DNA of 64,000 nt from Riptortus pedestris (lineage: Eukaryota > Arthropoda > Insecta > Hemiptera > Alydidae), in assembly GCA_019009955.1 (NCBI GenBank), contig CM032228.1:221933501-221997500 (forward strand), written 5' to 3'. How positions within the stretch are numbered: the first letter of the stretch is position 1; every line of letters starts with the position of its first letter. Positions 24,590-36,300 of this stretch are shown here, piece after piece. The notes below the pieces were generated by a model. The model was not told the origin of the DNA, made no database searches, and saw only the letters and a program-made list of their open reading frames with translations. The translations under genes and the position numbers were made by a program.

Positions 24590-25010
24590 TAGTAGGGGTT
24601 TAAGGGATTGAGGCCCATTTTCACCCTCTTCTTTTACCTCGTACTTGAAATGACAATGCAAAGAATAAAAACTAATCCTGGATGTAACATATGCTGATGA
24701 TACATGTTTGCCATTGAGACAAGAACCTCTCCCAGGAATTAATGAATTGTATGGTATGGCAAGTCCAACTTGGTCAAAAAGAATGGACTGCTGTAGTTGA
24801 AAAGTACTGAAAGATTAGACAGCAAGAGTAACAATGAGAAAGTAGTAAAAGAGGTAGGCCACAGGCTAGGATGGCCTAATGATTTGGAATAGAACACTTA
24901 GAGGTTAAACTTTGATTAAAAAGGCCAGGTTGAGAAACTTAAAGATCGGACAACAACGATGATGGCAGAAGCACAAGTTCTTCAGTTACACCTGACAAGT
25001 AAATAAGTAA
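24590..25010 (+). pseudogene. Non-LTR retrotransposon reverse transcriptase relic (RTE-like)
   Basis: One frame reads GFKGLRPIFTLFFYLVLE then MTMQRIKTNPGC, which follows the family pattern GVRQGDPLSPLLFNLVLEKVM.....NPGGTI. One frameshift later comes TYADDTCLPLRQEP, the YADD catalytic motif of reverse transcriptases at the expected distance. Farther on a RGRPQARMA-like stretch recalls the RGRP..RW motif near the C-terminus of such proteins. The frame is broken several times. Only the palm part and scraps of the C-terminus survive. Clade assignment to RTE/related LINEs is an inference. Confidence 0.7.
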
Positions 25011-26424
25011 AGATGAAAGTCGGCCACAAGATGCAGGCTAGATATTTCCCAAAGGAAAATGATAATTCCCACCAAAGAAACTATTTTACTTTAAATTTCA
25101 TGTATAATAATTTCATTGAGAAGTAATTATTATTAAGTATATCTATAAATCCAATTATGTAGATATTTAATTGCAACAACATTATTTTGTTTCTTAATAA
25201 TCCCAAAAATGAGAACCACCTGAGGTAACTAAATGTCCGTCTGACTACACAGACATCAGTGTGATCCCTATTGTTTTTTGTGGCCACCTGAACTTTTAAA
25301 CACTTGCTATCTTGAGATTTTTAAAAATTAATCATTTTCGAACCCAGTCGGTTGGCTTATCTATTTTATAAAATATGATCTGTAACCATCTTGTCCAAAG
25401 TACCTCTCAAATTCTCCATTAAGACCTGAGAAACTCTCCTTGAATGACTGACTTTCAGTTTGACATTTTTCATATGTTCAATGAGATAAGGACTGCCAGG
25501 CATTGTGCTCAAATCTGAAAAAATGTCATCATAACTATTTGACATGAAATTTCTATCACACATATTTTCTCAAGAACAATTCTTAAGTTTTCATTGAAAT
25601 TCCTAATAAAAACTAAGTAATGTCAATTAAATACTAAACCCAAACAAATCAGAAGCCTCTGGGAGCAGAATTAAAGGGTCAGTAATCTCCAGAACTGAAA
25701 TAATTCCAAGACAAGCAAACATATTCTTATAAAACTGAAAAAGCCAGAATTCAATTAATTTGTACTAATTAACTCTTTTTTTTTTCTTTTTTTTTTTCAT
25801 TTTTTCAGTACAAAAGTAAAGTACTAGAAATAACTTAAATTCAAATGAGTTATGACCTACGCTAGAAACTTTGTGATCACTCTATTCCATAGCAGATGAA
25901 AGCAACTAAACTACGTAACATTACATTCACAGCTTGCAAATATACCACAAAAAAATAATGATTAAGTTCTTCATGCTCTTCAAAACCGCTTTTTGCTACC
26001 TGTAATATTAGTATAGAGTAGAAATATATTTTGTACTGTTTCACAGTAATAAAGAAAGCAAATAAAAAAAAATAATAATTTTAGAAGATTTCCCCCATAC
26101 TGAAATGACACACTGGTGATCTTATCTCACCATCTATTTTCTATTTCTCCCATGATAAGAAACGTATGTAAACAGTGATTCAAATATAAGCTAGGCATGA
26201 GGTGTTCAGTGACTCACTCAAAGTAAAAATGGGATTAGTAGAAGTGGAGGTTTACTGAGAGCTAAAACCAAAAAAATACAAATGACTCTGTTCTATTTGA
26301 GTAAGAGTAAAAACAATAGAGTTAAGACAAAATGTTAAAGAATGTGAATTTTGATCAAGATTGGCAATACATCACTTTTTGATCATACTCAACAATGGAG
26401 ATATTTTGAATTTTTGAAACACAC

Positions 26425-26540
26425 TTGTCTCTCTCTAGTCTGATTTCAGTCACTAACAAATATCATCTTTAGTTCAGAATGAAACGATTAAATATTTTAT
26501 TGGTCAAATAAACATTATGTAGTCTAGAATAGAAAACATA
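26425..26540 (+). repeat. Old R1 repeat fragment
   Basis: 'tctagtctgatttcagtcac', 'acgattaaatattttattgg' follow R1 order. The stretch at 26120-26290 also resembles the variable 5' module of R1 copies at 43.6 and 45.6 kb (cca-tctattttctatttc; gtggaggtttactga). Confidence 0.65.
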
Positions 26541-27999
26541 AAATAATGATATCACACAATTTCATATATTTCGTATTATTGTAAAAGTCAAATGAAAAGA
26601 ATAATAGTATTTAAGTTTGGAATAAGATGTTTCATGAAAAAAATTCAAATCACTCACTTAAAGTTTGCAATACGAAAAAATCTTTAGAATAATTACAGAA
26701 AATTAAATTGAAAGAAGATTGGTATAACTTTTTTTTATATCCGATTCATAATAAAAAAAAATATTTCAAATTTGTTCAGGAGTTGGTTTTTCAGGAGTCT
26801 GTTTAGTCCTACATCTTCAGTTTTAAAATTTATCTATTTATAAAGGCAACATTTAAAAAAATCAATAATAAATCAATTTTAACAAATGATCATAATCAAT
26901 AGTTTAGGTTTGAATTTAAATAAATCTAGGGCTATTTTAAATGTTCAAGTTGGCATTAAAGCAAAGGAGATAGAGGTAAAAGCTAGGTTTTGATACAGCG
27001 GTTTGCTAATGACAATCATATTCTTTTTTTCAAACTAAGACTCTGCATTTGGAAAGGAACACGGACTCCATTGAAGCCAAATGAAGCCCAAAATGTATAG
27101 GATCTGGCCCATAATACATTTTAATTAAACTGTGCAGCCCTGTATAATTATCATTTACCGTTGAGTAATAAATAATGTTTTTTTTTTTAAGAAGTATTAA
27201 TGACATGCATTACACCATTGGTAAATTACAGAGGATGGGCCCAGTCAACACCTACCCAAGCACATCCAAAAATAAATTTATAACACTTCAACTTTCTTAG
27301 TTTTATTAAATAATAATTTTTATAATTGTGAGGAAACTTTCATAAAACCAAAATTTGATAGAGAGGGGCTCAAATTAAAAGTATAAATAAAGTAACCAAA
27401 AGATTTTTGTCCCAATATATATACGTGATCTTATATTAAAACTGTGATTAAAAAAAAATGTAATCTTTAGAGTTGGAGATGTGAGGAACAAAAAATTCCA
27501 AAATCATCAGCTTATAACTCCTGTCAGTTTGAAATTATGAATTATGAAACGATAACTTTCCCGCAATACATTATATTTAAGAAATCAGAGGCAAAATGCA
27601 TCCAAGAACCTCAAAGAATAAAGATTTTAGATTCAACAATTACAAATATGTAAGAGGATTCATAAAAGATGTTGACTACTGCCAAAATGAAATAGGACTG
27701 AATATAACAATTTAAAGACGACCAAACAAAATGAGTGGACAAATTATGAGAGGAAACAACATATTTTAAAAATGAATCATTTAGTTTATTCAAACAAATT
27801 CAATAAAAAAGTTCCATCTCTAAAGAAACAGATCTATAAAAAAAATTCCTAATCCTAATTTTATAAGGATAAACAATGCTTTACTAGCTTCTCTAACACC
27901 ATAAAAATGTCTTCCTTATTTATGGATAACGAAAACAATAACTGCTTTTAAATTTCTATCTACAAAAATGGATGAACCATATTAGCAGCGAAAAAAAAA

Positions 28000-28020
28000 G
28001 TGTGTGTGTGTGTGTGTGTG
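28000..28020. repeat. (TG)n microsatellite
   Basis: Ten TG units next to a poly(A) run. Confidence 0.9.
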
Positions 28021-30039
28021 ATTTAGTCGAATATGCCATGAGTTAATATATATGTTTTTTTTGTTTTTTTAAAGTTTGAGAAGGGTAAGATTTCAAATCA
28101 GGCTTCCCAAAATTGAAATATAAAAATCTATTCTAATAACTAGACCGAGATTTATTTTTTAAAGAAAATAATTATACTTATAAAATGATAAATTTTTCTG
28201 AAAGGTGTATTGCAGACATTATTAAAACAATAAGGTAATCTCTTGACTGTCAAAAATTGTGTTCGTGATTTACAAGCTTCTTAGGAGTTAAAAAAAAACA
28301 GTTTTAATTATTCAACCCAATTTTTATAAATTAAAATGAACTGTCTTTAAAAGGAAAACAAAATTGCCTATTATTACAAATTAGTTTCAGAAAATGAGAA
28401 TTAGTAAAAACAAATTGGAAAAAATATTTTGGTTGTTTCAAAATTTCAATTACGCCTTGCATCATTTGTAATTGACATGATGGAAGTAATATTTACTTCT
28501 CAACACTTAAATTTGCTTGATCAAGAATAGGTTCTCCTTCATTAATCACAGAGTACATATTAGTAAATCCTTGCATATGTAAATATATTTTTTTGTTTGA
28601 ATTTATTGAAAGAACTTTTATCACATTGCAAGGAGAGAATAAACATATTAAAATATTTACAAACTGACTTAAGTTCCTAAATAATTCTCAGCCAGTGAGA
28701 ATTTTAATAGATGTCAGAGATATTGGACGGAATTCATGAACATTCTTTTTATTGACACTTGCACATTTAAGGATTAGATATGATTTTAATTTAATTCAGC
28801 ATGTAAAACAGACCATGTACTGTTTGTTTATCCTTATGATGAATTGAGTAGTAGCCATAAAATTAATGCATATTGTCAAACAGATATATTGTAAAGATAA
28901 CAATACATAGATAAGGATCTTTAGAGAGAGAAAAAACTATTACAATATTCATAAATTGAGAATACTGAGTGAACTAAGTTATTAATTAATTACCAGAGAA
29001 TTTTACATTTTTTTTTTTTCAAGAACTTGACAAATCACCCTAAACTATTAAGTGTCAAAAACAAATATGCACACTCAGATATAATTATTAAAGTTTATGA
29101 ATATGTGCAATAAAAAATAAACTCATATAATAACACAATACCTTAAGTATATATAGCAATTTAAATGGCTATAAAGACAAACTAATAGATCAAATTTGTA
29201 TACATACAAACATTATTGCTGGGTCATTAATAGTTGTCAAGCAAATAGATTTTATAATCAAAAAAATAATTGCAGATATAAATATTACTAGAAAGAGTAA
29301 TGTTATTATAGTAAACAAATAGGATCTCCTCAACTCAGTTATAACCTACTAACATTAAAATATTCAATTTAAAAACAAATCTTTAATGGAAGAGAAATAT
29401 AAAAGTATCAAAACAAAGGTATATGCCATATTAAAATAACACAAAATAAACAATGTACCTCACTGAATAACAAAAAATAGGACATCTATCTCCAAATATA
29501 TTCAAACAGATGTAAACTTTCAAACACAGAAACTTTGACTGAATGAAGAGCATATAATAATGTCAATCAGCCATAAATTGAAGAACTTCATATGTCAAAG
29601 AACTTGAAAGTTTACTAATTTGAAGTAAAATCTATCTCAAAACTTAACAGTACTATAGTTTACTATAGACAAATAACACAAAATTCATTATATAAGAACT
29701 TTATTTTGAAGATATAAGTATAAAAGTATTTATTCCTTACTTTTCTGCCAATGTGAAGTAATCCAAAAGTAACTAAAAGAACTTTTGAGAACAAATTAGC
29801 TTTAACCTGATGTACATGACGTTAAAACAGGTCAATTTCAATCACGCGGAATGAAAATAAATGGAAAAACATAACACTTTAACAAACAAATTCTGCAATT
29901 AAAAAATATTAAATGAGGAAAACGTACGTGTTATTAAAATAAGAATTATCTTTTATGCTGTCTCCGAGAACAATACAACATGAAATCAGCCATATTTTAC
30001 TGACTACTAAAACCCTAGTAAAGTTTACGAAACATTTCA

Positions 30040-30280
30040 AAAAAAAAGTTGCAAAAAATATACTCAATCCTCTAGTAATGATTTTTTTAATTTTGTTATG
30101 AATAATTTAAATTTATTTTGACAAATATTGAAAACAGAATTTACTTGTTATTGATTTGGTGGGTCTTTGATTTCAGATCCAAAAGTGGGCTGGGCCATTT
30201 TGCTCCGATCTCTTCCACCTAGTTCCATTCTTGAAATTGCCAGTTCTTTTTAAAGTTTCTGTTTCCAAAACTCAGCCAAG
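30040..30280 (+). promoter_or_regulatory. Putative Vha26 promoter and 5' leader
   Basis: Base composition shifts from very AT-rich to mixed in the last 110 bases before the Vha26 ATG. GCCATTTTGC at 30194-30203 contains a Pho/YY1-like GCCAT core, common near start sites of housekeeping genes. I see no TATA box. TTTGATTTCAG at about 30167-30177 could also be the acceptor of a leader intron. CNOT2 runs the other way, so a shared divergent promoter here is possible, but I found no CNOT2 leader exon. Confidence 0.35.
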
Positions 30281-30313
30281 ATGTCTTTGAGCGACGCAGA
30301 TGTTCAAAAACAA
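30281..30313 (+). CDS. Vha26: Vha26 coding exon 1
   Basis: The exon encodes [11 protein letters not shown] and ends in phase 0 at CAA|GTAAGAG. It is a micro-exon of 11 codons, followed by a 512-base intron. Confidence 0.95.
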
Positions 30314-33300
30314 GTAAGAGTGTATACGGTTTTACAAATATAATTTATGTGGATGACATATTATAGGGACATCGTATTTTCAATATTTCTATTAGTTTTG
30401 TATTTTTACTGCTGTCTCTTTGATTTCTAGGAAGAAAGTGCACGCTGTTGTAAACCTTTTAACTTGAATTATTGTTTTTACTGGGGACTGTAGTTTTTAT
30501 TCAAAAATACATAAATGTCAAATTGAATACACCAAAACTGATTAGTGAATTTTCATGAATGATTTTCTATGACTTCTACTTTACTAATTCAGTTCGATGT
30601 TCCAAATCGTTGTATTGATATGGTTAAGCTTCTATACTATTATGTTTATTTCTTTATAATTCGTGTATAAACTTATTCTTATTGACCACACCCACTTTCC
30701 TCTACTGAGTGTTGTCAAAACTTGTGTTTGTTCAAAATTACTTTACCATCTCTCCCTTTTAAATGTTTAATTGCCATTATCTTACAATTCTTTTTAATCC
30801 TAAGCATGTTATTTATTGTTTTCAGATTAAGCACATGATGGCTTTCATTGAGCAAGAAGCCAATGAAAAAGCTGAAGAAATTGACCAAAAAGCCGAGGAG
30901 GAGTTTAATATTGAAAAAGGCAGACTTGTTCAAAATCAGCGATTGAAAATTATGGAGTACTATGAGAGGAAGGAGAAACAGGTTGAATTACAAAAAAAGA
31001 TGTTAGTCTCACTTAATTGATTTTGTTATATATGGTGTGACTGTTTTGAGTAAAGAAGAATAAACTGCAGGAACTATTCTTATCCCCAAATTAACTGACT
31101 TTAATTTTATTTTACAGATTGCATAACTAAATACCGGTTTTATTTTTAAATCTGTAAGGAGCTTTCAGGTCTTATCCTGGAACACCTAAACCTGACCTAC
31201 CAGTAAAAATTTAATGCTCCAAGGGCTTTATTTATAAATTGCATAATTACGATAAGAGATCTTATGTTTATTCTTAGTAACTAGCAGGAATGACTTAATC
31301 CAACCATAACGAATAATAATATGAAAGAGAGATAAATCAAGGTTTCAGCTTTTATATAAATTATGTTTAGTTTCGATGACCCATCAATAAACTATGTTCC
31401 AGTTTCTTAGAGAATTTTTTCATACCAAAAAATTATATTTGAATTGTTAAATGGTTTATTCCTAATGATTTTTATCTCATTTTTGACCTTTAACTTTGTC
31501 TAGAATTTCTTATTTGGTGGATTAGCCTGTCCTTCATTTGAGTCCTTTGACCTCAGATTTCATTGTGTAAAATTGCAAGAACATTCTTTAATGTAACTAC
31601 AGAAGAGATTATATTGAATAAAAAGAATTTCTATGTTTTTAGCTACAATTTTTAAATATGGTATTTATAACTGACACAAAATTTCTTTAATTAGTATTAA
31701 CAAATGTTTTGGAAGATATCGGCTCTATTTATGTTGACTATTTGTAGTATCGTTGCAGATGAAAGTTGGAATAAAGCTTTTTAGTCATATAATATGATCA
31801 GAGAATAGTAAAACTGATAATATTCCGAATAAAAGTTGTCTATTTCTCAGGACCCTTATTTCAGTGTGTGGTATAAACAGGTAGTCAATTGCTTTTCCAG
31901 TGACCTGCACATTATTGAACTCCATCCAGCCTTTTTTTTTGTTGGGATTAAAATAATGGGGAGAGTTGTGGTCTGATTTCTAAGGGAATCCCTTTCCCCA
32001 TCAAGAATTAATATAAATAATTTAGCTTTTTATTTGATTAATTACTTCATGGATCTGTACAGTGAATATTTTTTATCAATTTCTAGTTATTTAATGATTT
32101 TTAATTATACCATACCTATAGTGATACAATCGTTACATTTCAGTGGGAAACAGTATTTATTCAAGTTTACAAATAAGCTTGAATTCATCCATAAACCATT
32201 TCATGTTCATGTTTCTCACCTAATGCTAAGCTTTAGTATAAATTTATTACCTTTATCAATGAAATCAGATTCCCAATGGAGGATTCTGGTGTCTGATTTC
32301 ATTTGTTACACTGCCCCTGTCTCTTCTACACAAAGTAGTATTTTTTAAATGTTTTTTAGTATTTTGATTGATTAAATTATGACAATATTTGACATTCGGT
32401 TTATAAATTATTAATTTTATGACTTTGGATCAGTAAAACAGTTTAGCCTTGATAATAATTTAATTTGAGTTTACTCTGAAACATTGGCATAGTCTAGTTT
32501 ATTGATAACCTACATGACCGACAACTACACAAAAGGAGAAATAAATAAAATTCCTAAATTTAATGTATTTTTTCTGTTTATAAATTTTGATTATTTGTGA
32601 TGTTATTCCTTTCTTTTTATAATCTAAAGATGTTAACAATTTCTTTTAAATTAACTTAATTTTTAAAGTATTAATTTTCTTAACTTGTGCTGTATTTATA
32701 CCTTGCTAAATCAGCTTTTAATGAATTCCTCTTTTTTAGCCAATCATCGAATATGTTGAACCAAGCTCGGCTGAAAGCCCTCAAAGTGCGTGAGGATCAT
32801 GTTAGAAATGTACTTGATGAGGCTAGACGACAACTGCTATCATCTATCAAAGATTCTGACCGTTATCGGGATATTCTTTCCAAACTTATGTTACAAGCTC
32901 TTTATCAGGTAAATATATCAAACAGCTGAGTCTCCCCTACATAATCTCTCTCTCTCTCTTTGTTTAATTTTCCTTACTAATTTTTTGTCTTACTTAAGTG
33001 TGTCAATTTTCTCTTCAATTACAGGTAACCCATATAAATTATGATTCTAAAAAATACAATAAAAATAATTTTTTATTCTTAGTTTTGAAACATTTATCAA
33101 TCTTCAACTCTTTAAATGAGTGATGCCACTTTAGTGGCCCTTCACAGCCAAAAGCCACCTTTAACCAGGTGATCCCGGCTAAAGTGCAGTTTAGTCCCCT
33201 CCTACACTGCCAGTTTGTTTCGTTATAATCCCCGCCCTCCTTTAAAACCACCGATGGCGTATTTTGGAAATTTTAAAGTGTTAAAAAATATAAAGTTAGA

Positions 33301-36300
33301 ACAACAAACCCCCACCCTCAGTTTTAATCACAGATGGCGTGTTTTGGAAATAGATAAAGTTAGAAAAACAAAATGGCCGTGGTCATCATCGTGCGCCACC
33401 AAGGGGGGGGGGACTAAAATACACTTTCACCGGTGATCCCTTCATTATAAGTCGGACTGGCCTTTATAACTTTCGTTATATTATCATTATCATATTATTT
33501 CATGATCACAATAATCTGTCAATATGTTAGTTACGTGTGTTGGAAAATGGATAATTTCAATAAACCATAAATTTATTACTCAGTTTGTTACTCACTCGCT
33601 CACAGACATCTCTGAAGATGTCTATGGACTTTTATATTTGTGAGCCATCTAGTCCAAGGTACAACATAGGCTATATGAAAATTCTAATTTTTAACTGAAT
33701 GGAGGGGGTACTAACAGACGTCAAACCACATACTTTTCAATATCTTCAATGCTATTGGTTTTATTGAGAAAATTTAAAGAACAAATTGTGTTAGAATGGC
33801 AATTAAGTTCAAAAATCTATTTATCTAGTTATTTAAATCTATGAATTTCGAAGTTTTGACTCCTGACTTAGGGATGCCAAAGACGTCTTCGTGTTCCATG
33901 AAAGGCCTGAATAGAATTTACATTTTTTATATTAGTATTAAGGAAATGAGAATTATTAAGATGAGCTAGTATATATTTTACTGCCACTCTTTGGAGTGGG
34001 GATTTCCTGTGTGTGTATGTGAGGGCACAATGTCAGCAGCTAATTATTTCTGACTTTGGTATTCACTCCAAACATTCTTCTATGGAATAACAGCAGAATG
34101 CATGAACGGAATTTTATCATATTTTTCTACAAATGCAAATTTTTTTCTATCAGTGAAGACGATGATGTATTCATTTTTTGACAGGAAATTAGATTTATTC
34201 AAACCTTTCCTTAATAATAAATTCATCATTTCGTTAGAAACCTGCTTTGCGTCATGCTTCATGTTTAATAGATTAATATAACTGTAATTTGATAACAATA
34301 AACTTCACTCAATGCTTAAGTTAATACAATTTTTAAATTTGGATTTGAAAGCATTATTTACTTAATTCATTTACGAATCACAGCTATTCTAAACATAAAT
34401 TTGTTTAACTGTCCCTTATTACTTCACATATATTAAATCTGGATCTCTCCACATTTATTGCACATGTTTGAGTGCATTTGTATCAATGAATATGATGAAT
34501 GGGATGATTTGGTGCATAGGTTAATCCAATCTGTATACTTTTAGGAGAAACAATTTCTATCCAACCTGTCAATGTTGGGTAATAAGCTAGTCGCCCAGCG
34601 ATTTGTTGGGGGAGATAAACTAGTTTTATATATAAGGGTAAAGAATGATATTGATGTATACATCAAGGTGTTTTTTTTTTTACCTATTTGACATCATTTG
34701 TACAGGGTCCGGCAAAAAAACCTCCCTGATTTCAATAGGCATTTGAAAAAAGAATAAGAAACATACAGAACAATTACTTATATTTGTGAATAGCCTATAT
34801 AATGCCATTTTACATCACTTAGTATACTTTACTTGGTTTTGAAAATTATGTCCGATAAATGATGTCCCCCATTGTTAAGACATTCACGAAGTCTTTCCCT
34901 GAAGTTGTCCATAGTTCTTCGTGTACCTTCCCTTGGAATGGCTGCCACTTCCTGCCTAATGACATCTTTTAGTTCTTGCAGAGTTCTGGGACGATGTTTG
35001 TACACTTTAGCCTTTAGGTAACCCCACAGAAAGAAATCACAAGATGATAAGTCGGGTGACCTTGGGGGCCAGGAAATGTCTCCTCTTAAAGAAACAAGAC
35101 GTCCAGGGAACAACTCTCTTAACATTTCCATGGGCCGCCGAGCAGTGTGAGCTGTGGCTCCGTCCTGTTGGAACCAAACTTCTTCTTCCTCATGGTCTAA
35201 AACAAACTGGTTGATCTTAGATAGGAGAAATGTCTCTATCATGTGACAATAGCTATCGGCATTGACCGTTAATGTTTGTCCAACTTCTTCAAAAAAGTAC
35301 GGTCCCCACACACCAAATTCCGCAACGGCGCACCAAACTGTGACTTTTGGGCTGTATAGTGGTTGTTGATGGAGTTCCCTAGGATTTTCTGCAGCCCAGT
35401 AGCGGAAATTCTGTTTGTTAACAGTTTCACAGAAGTGGAAGTGGGCTTCATCAGAAGAAATTAAGACAGCATCTGGGGGAATGTTTTGCAAAATGTCATC
35501 ACATGCAGCCCTGCGAGTTTTATAATCTGAACACTGAAAATGGCATGTACGCCGCTACGGAACAATACCCCCTCCACATCTCTACCCCTACTACAACTCA
35601 CGCGGTGGCTTGCTCAAACCGGGGAGGTTTTTTTGCCGGACCCTGTATAAGTTGTACATGTCCTCCAGGAACGGGTATATTTTATTATGGATGGTGTTCT
35701 TGTGAAAACGGTATACATTTAGATGATCTTACATTGATAGTAACATGAAATCTATAATATAAAAGATAAGCTCCACCCTGCTTTTTTGTGGTGTTGATTA
35801 GTGTTCTCCTTTCATTTACCTTATTTAGAGCATCCATTTTTGATTTCTTTGTTGTGAATTTAACTTGTTCTGATGATTCTGTATCAAATAATTTAATGAT
35901 CCGCAAATGAATGCCAACAAATATTTTTTTTTTTAGTATTTATAGGTATATAGTTGTTATTTTAAATGCTTCTAAGTTGTAAGGCCTGGTTAGCTGTAGT
36001 TGTATTTATTGTGGTCATAACTTTTGCTTGATAAACTCTATTTCCTAATTACGTACCATATTGTTATATTTTTCCACTTAGTTCTTTGTAAGTATCTCTA
36101 CAAGCTTGTTTATGTATGCTTTGATAACCCCTGCAATTTTTACTGAAGTCAAACCACATTGAACTTGGCATCAAGTAAGAATGATGAACTGAAGTCGGTT
36201 TATTATATGTACAACTAAATAACATTTGAGCGTGACACTCACTAGATAGTCCACCATCCCCAACTCCTGCTATTCTCTCTAAATATTACTAAATTCTAAA

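Larger units (their letters stand above)
15533..29980. other. Long non-coding stretch between CNOT2 and Vha26
   Basis: The 5' leader exon(s) of CNOT2 must lie in or beyond this stretch, because exon 15277-15530 starts at a splice acceptor. I could not identify them. Otherwise I see relics only: R1 fragments (17.81-17.96 and 26.43-26.54 kb), a SINE tail (22.30 kb), a LINE reverse-transcriptase relic (24.6 kb), a coding-like relic on the minus strand (21.3-22.1 kb), and a G-rich plus strand at 18.7-19.3 kb. Confidence 0.6.

Noticed and set aside
25366..25563. Minus-strand 65-codon frame (STMPGSPYLIEHMKNVKL)
   Set aside because: Composition is plausible for protein, but there is no recognised family, no neighbouring exon and no splice signal I trust.
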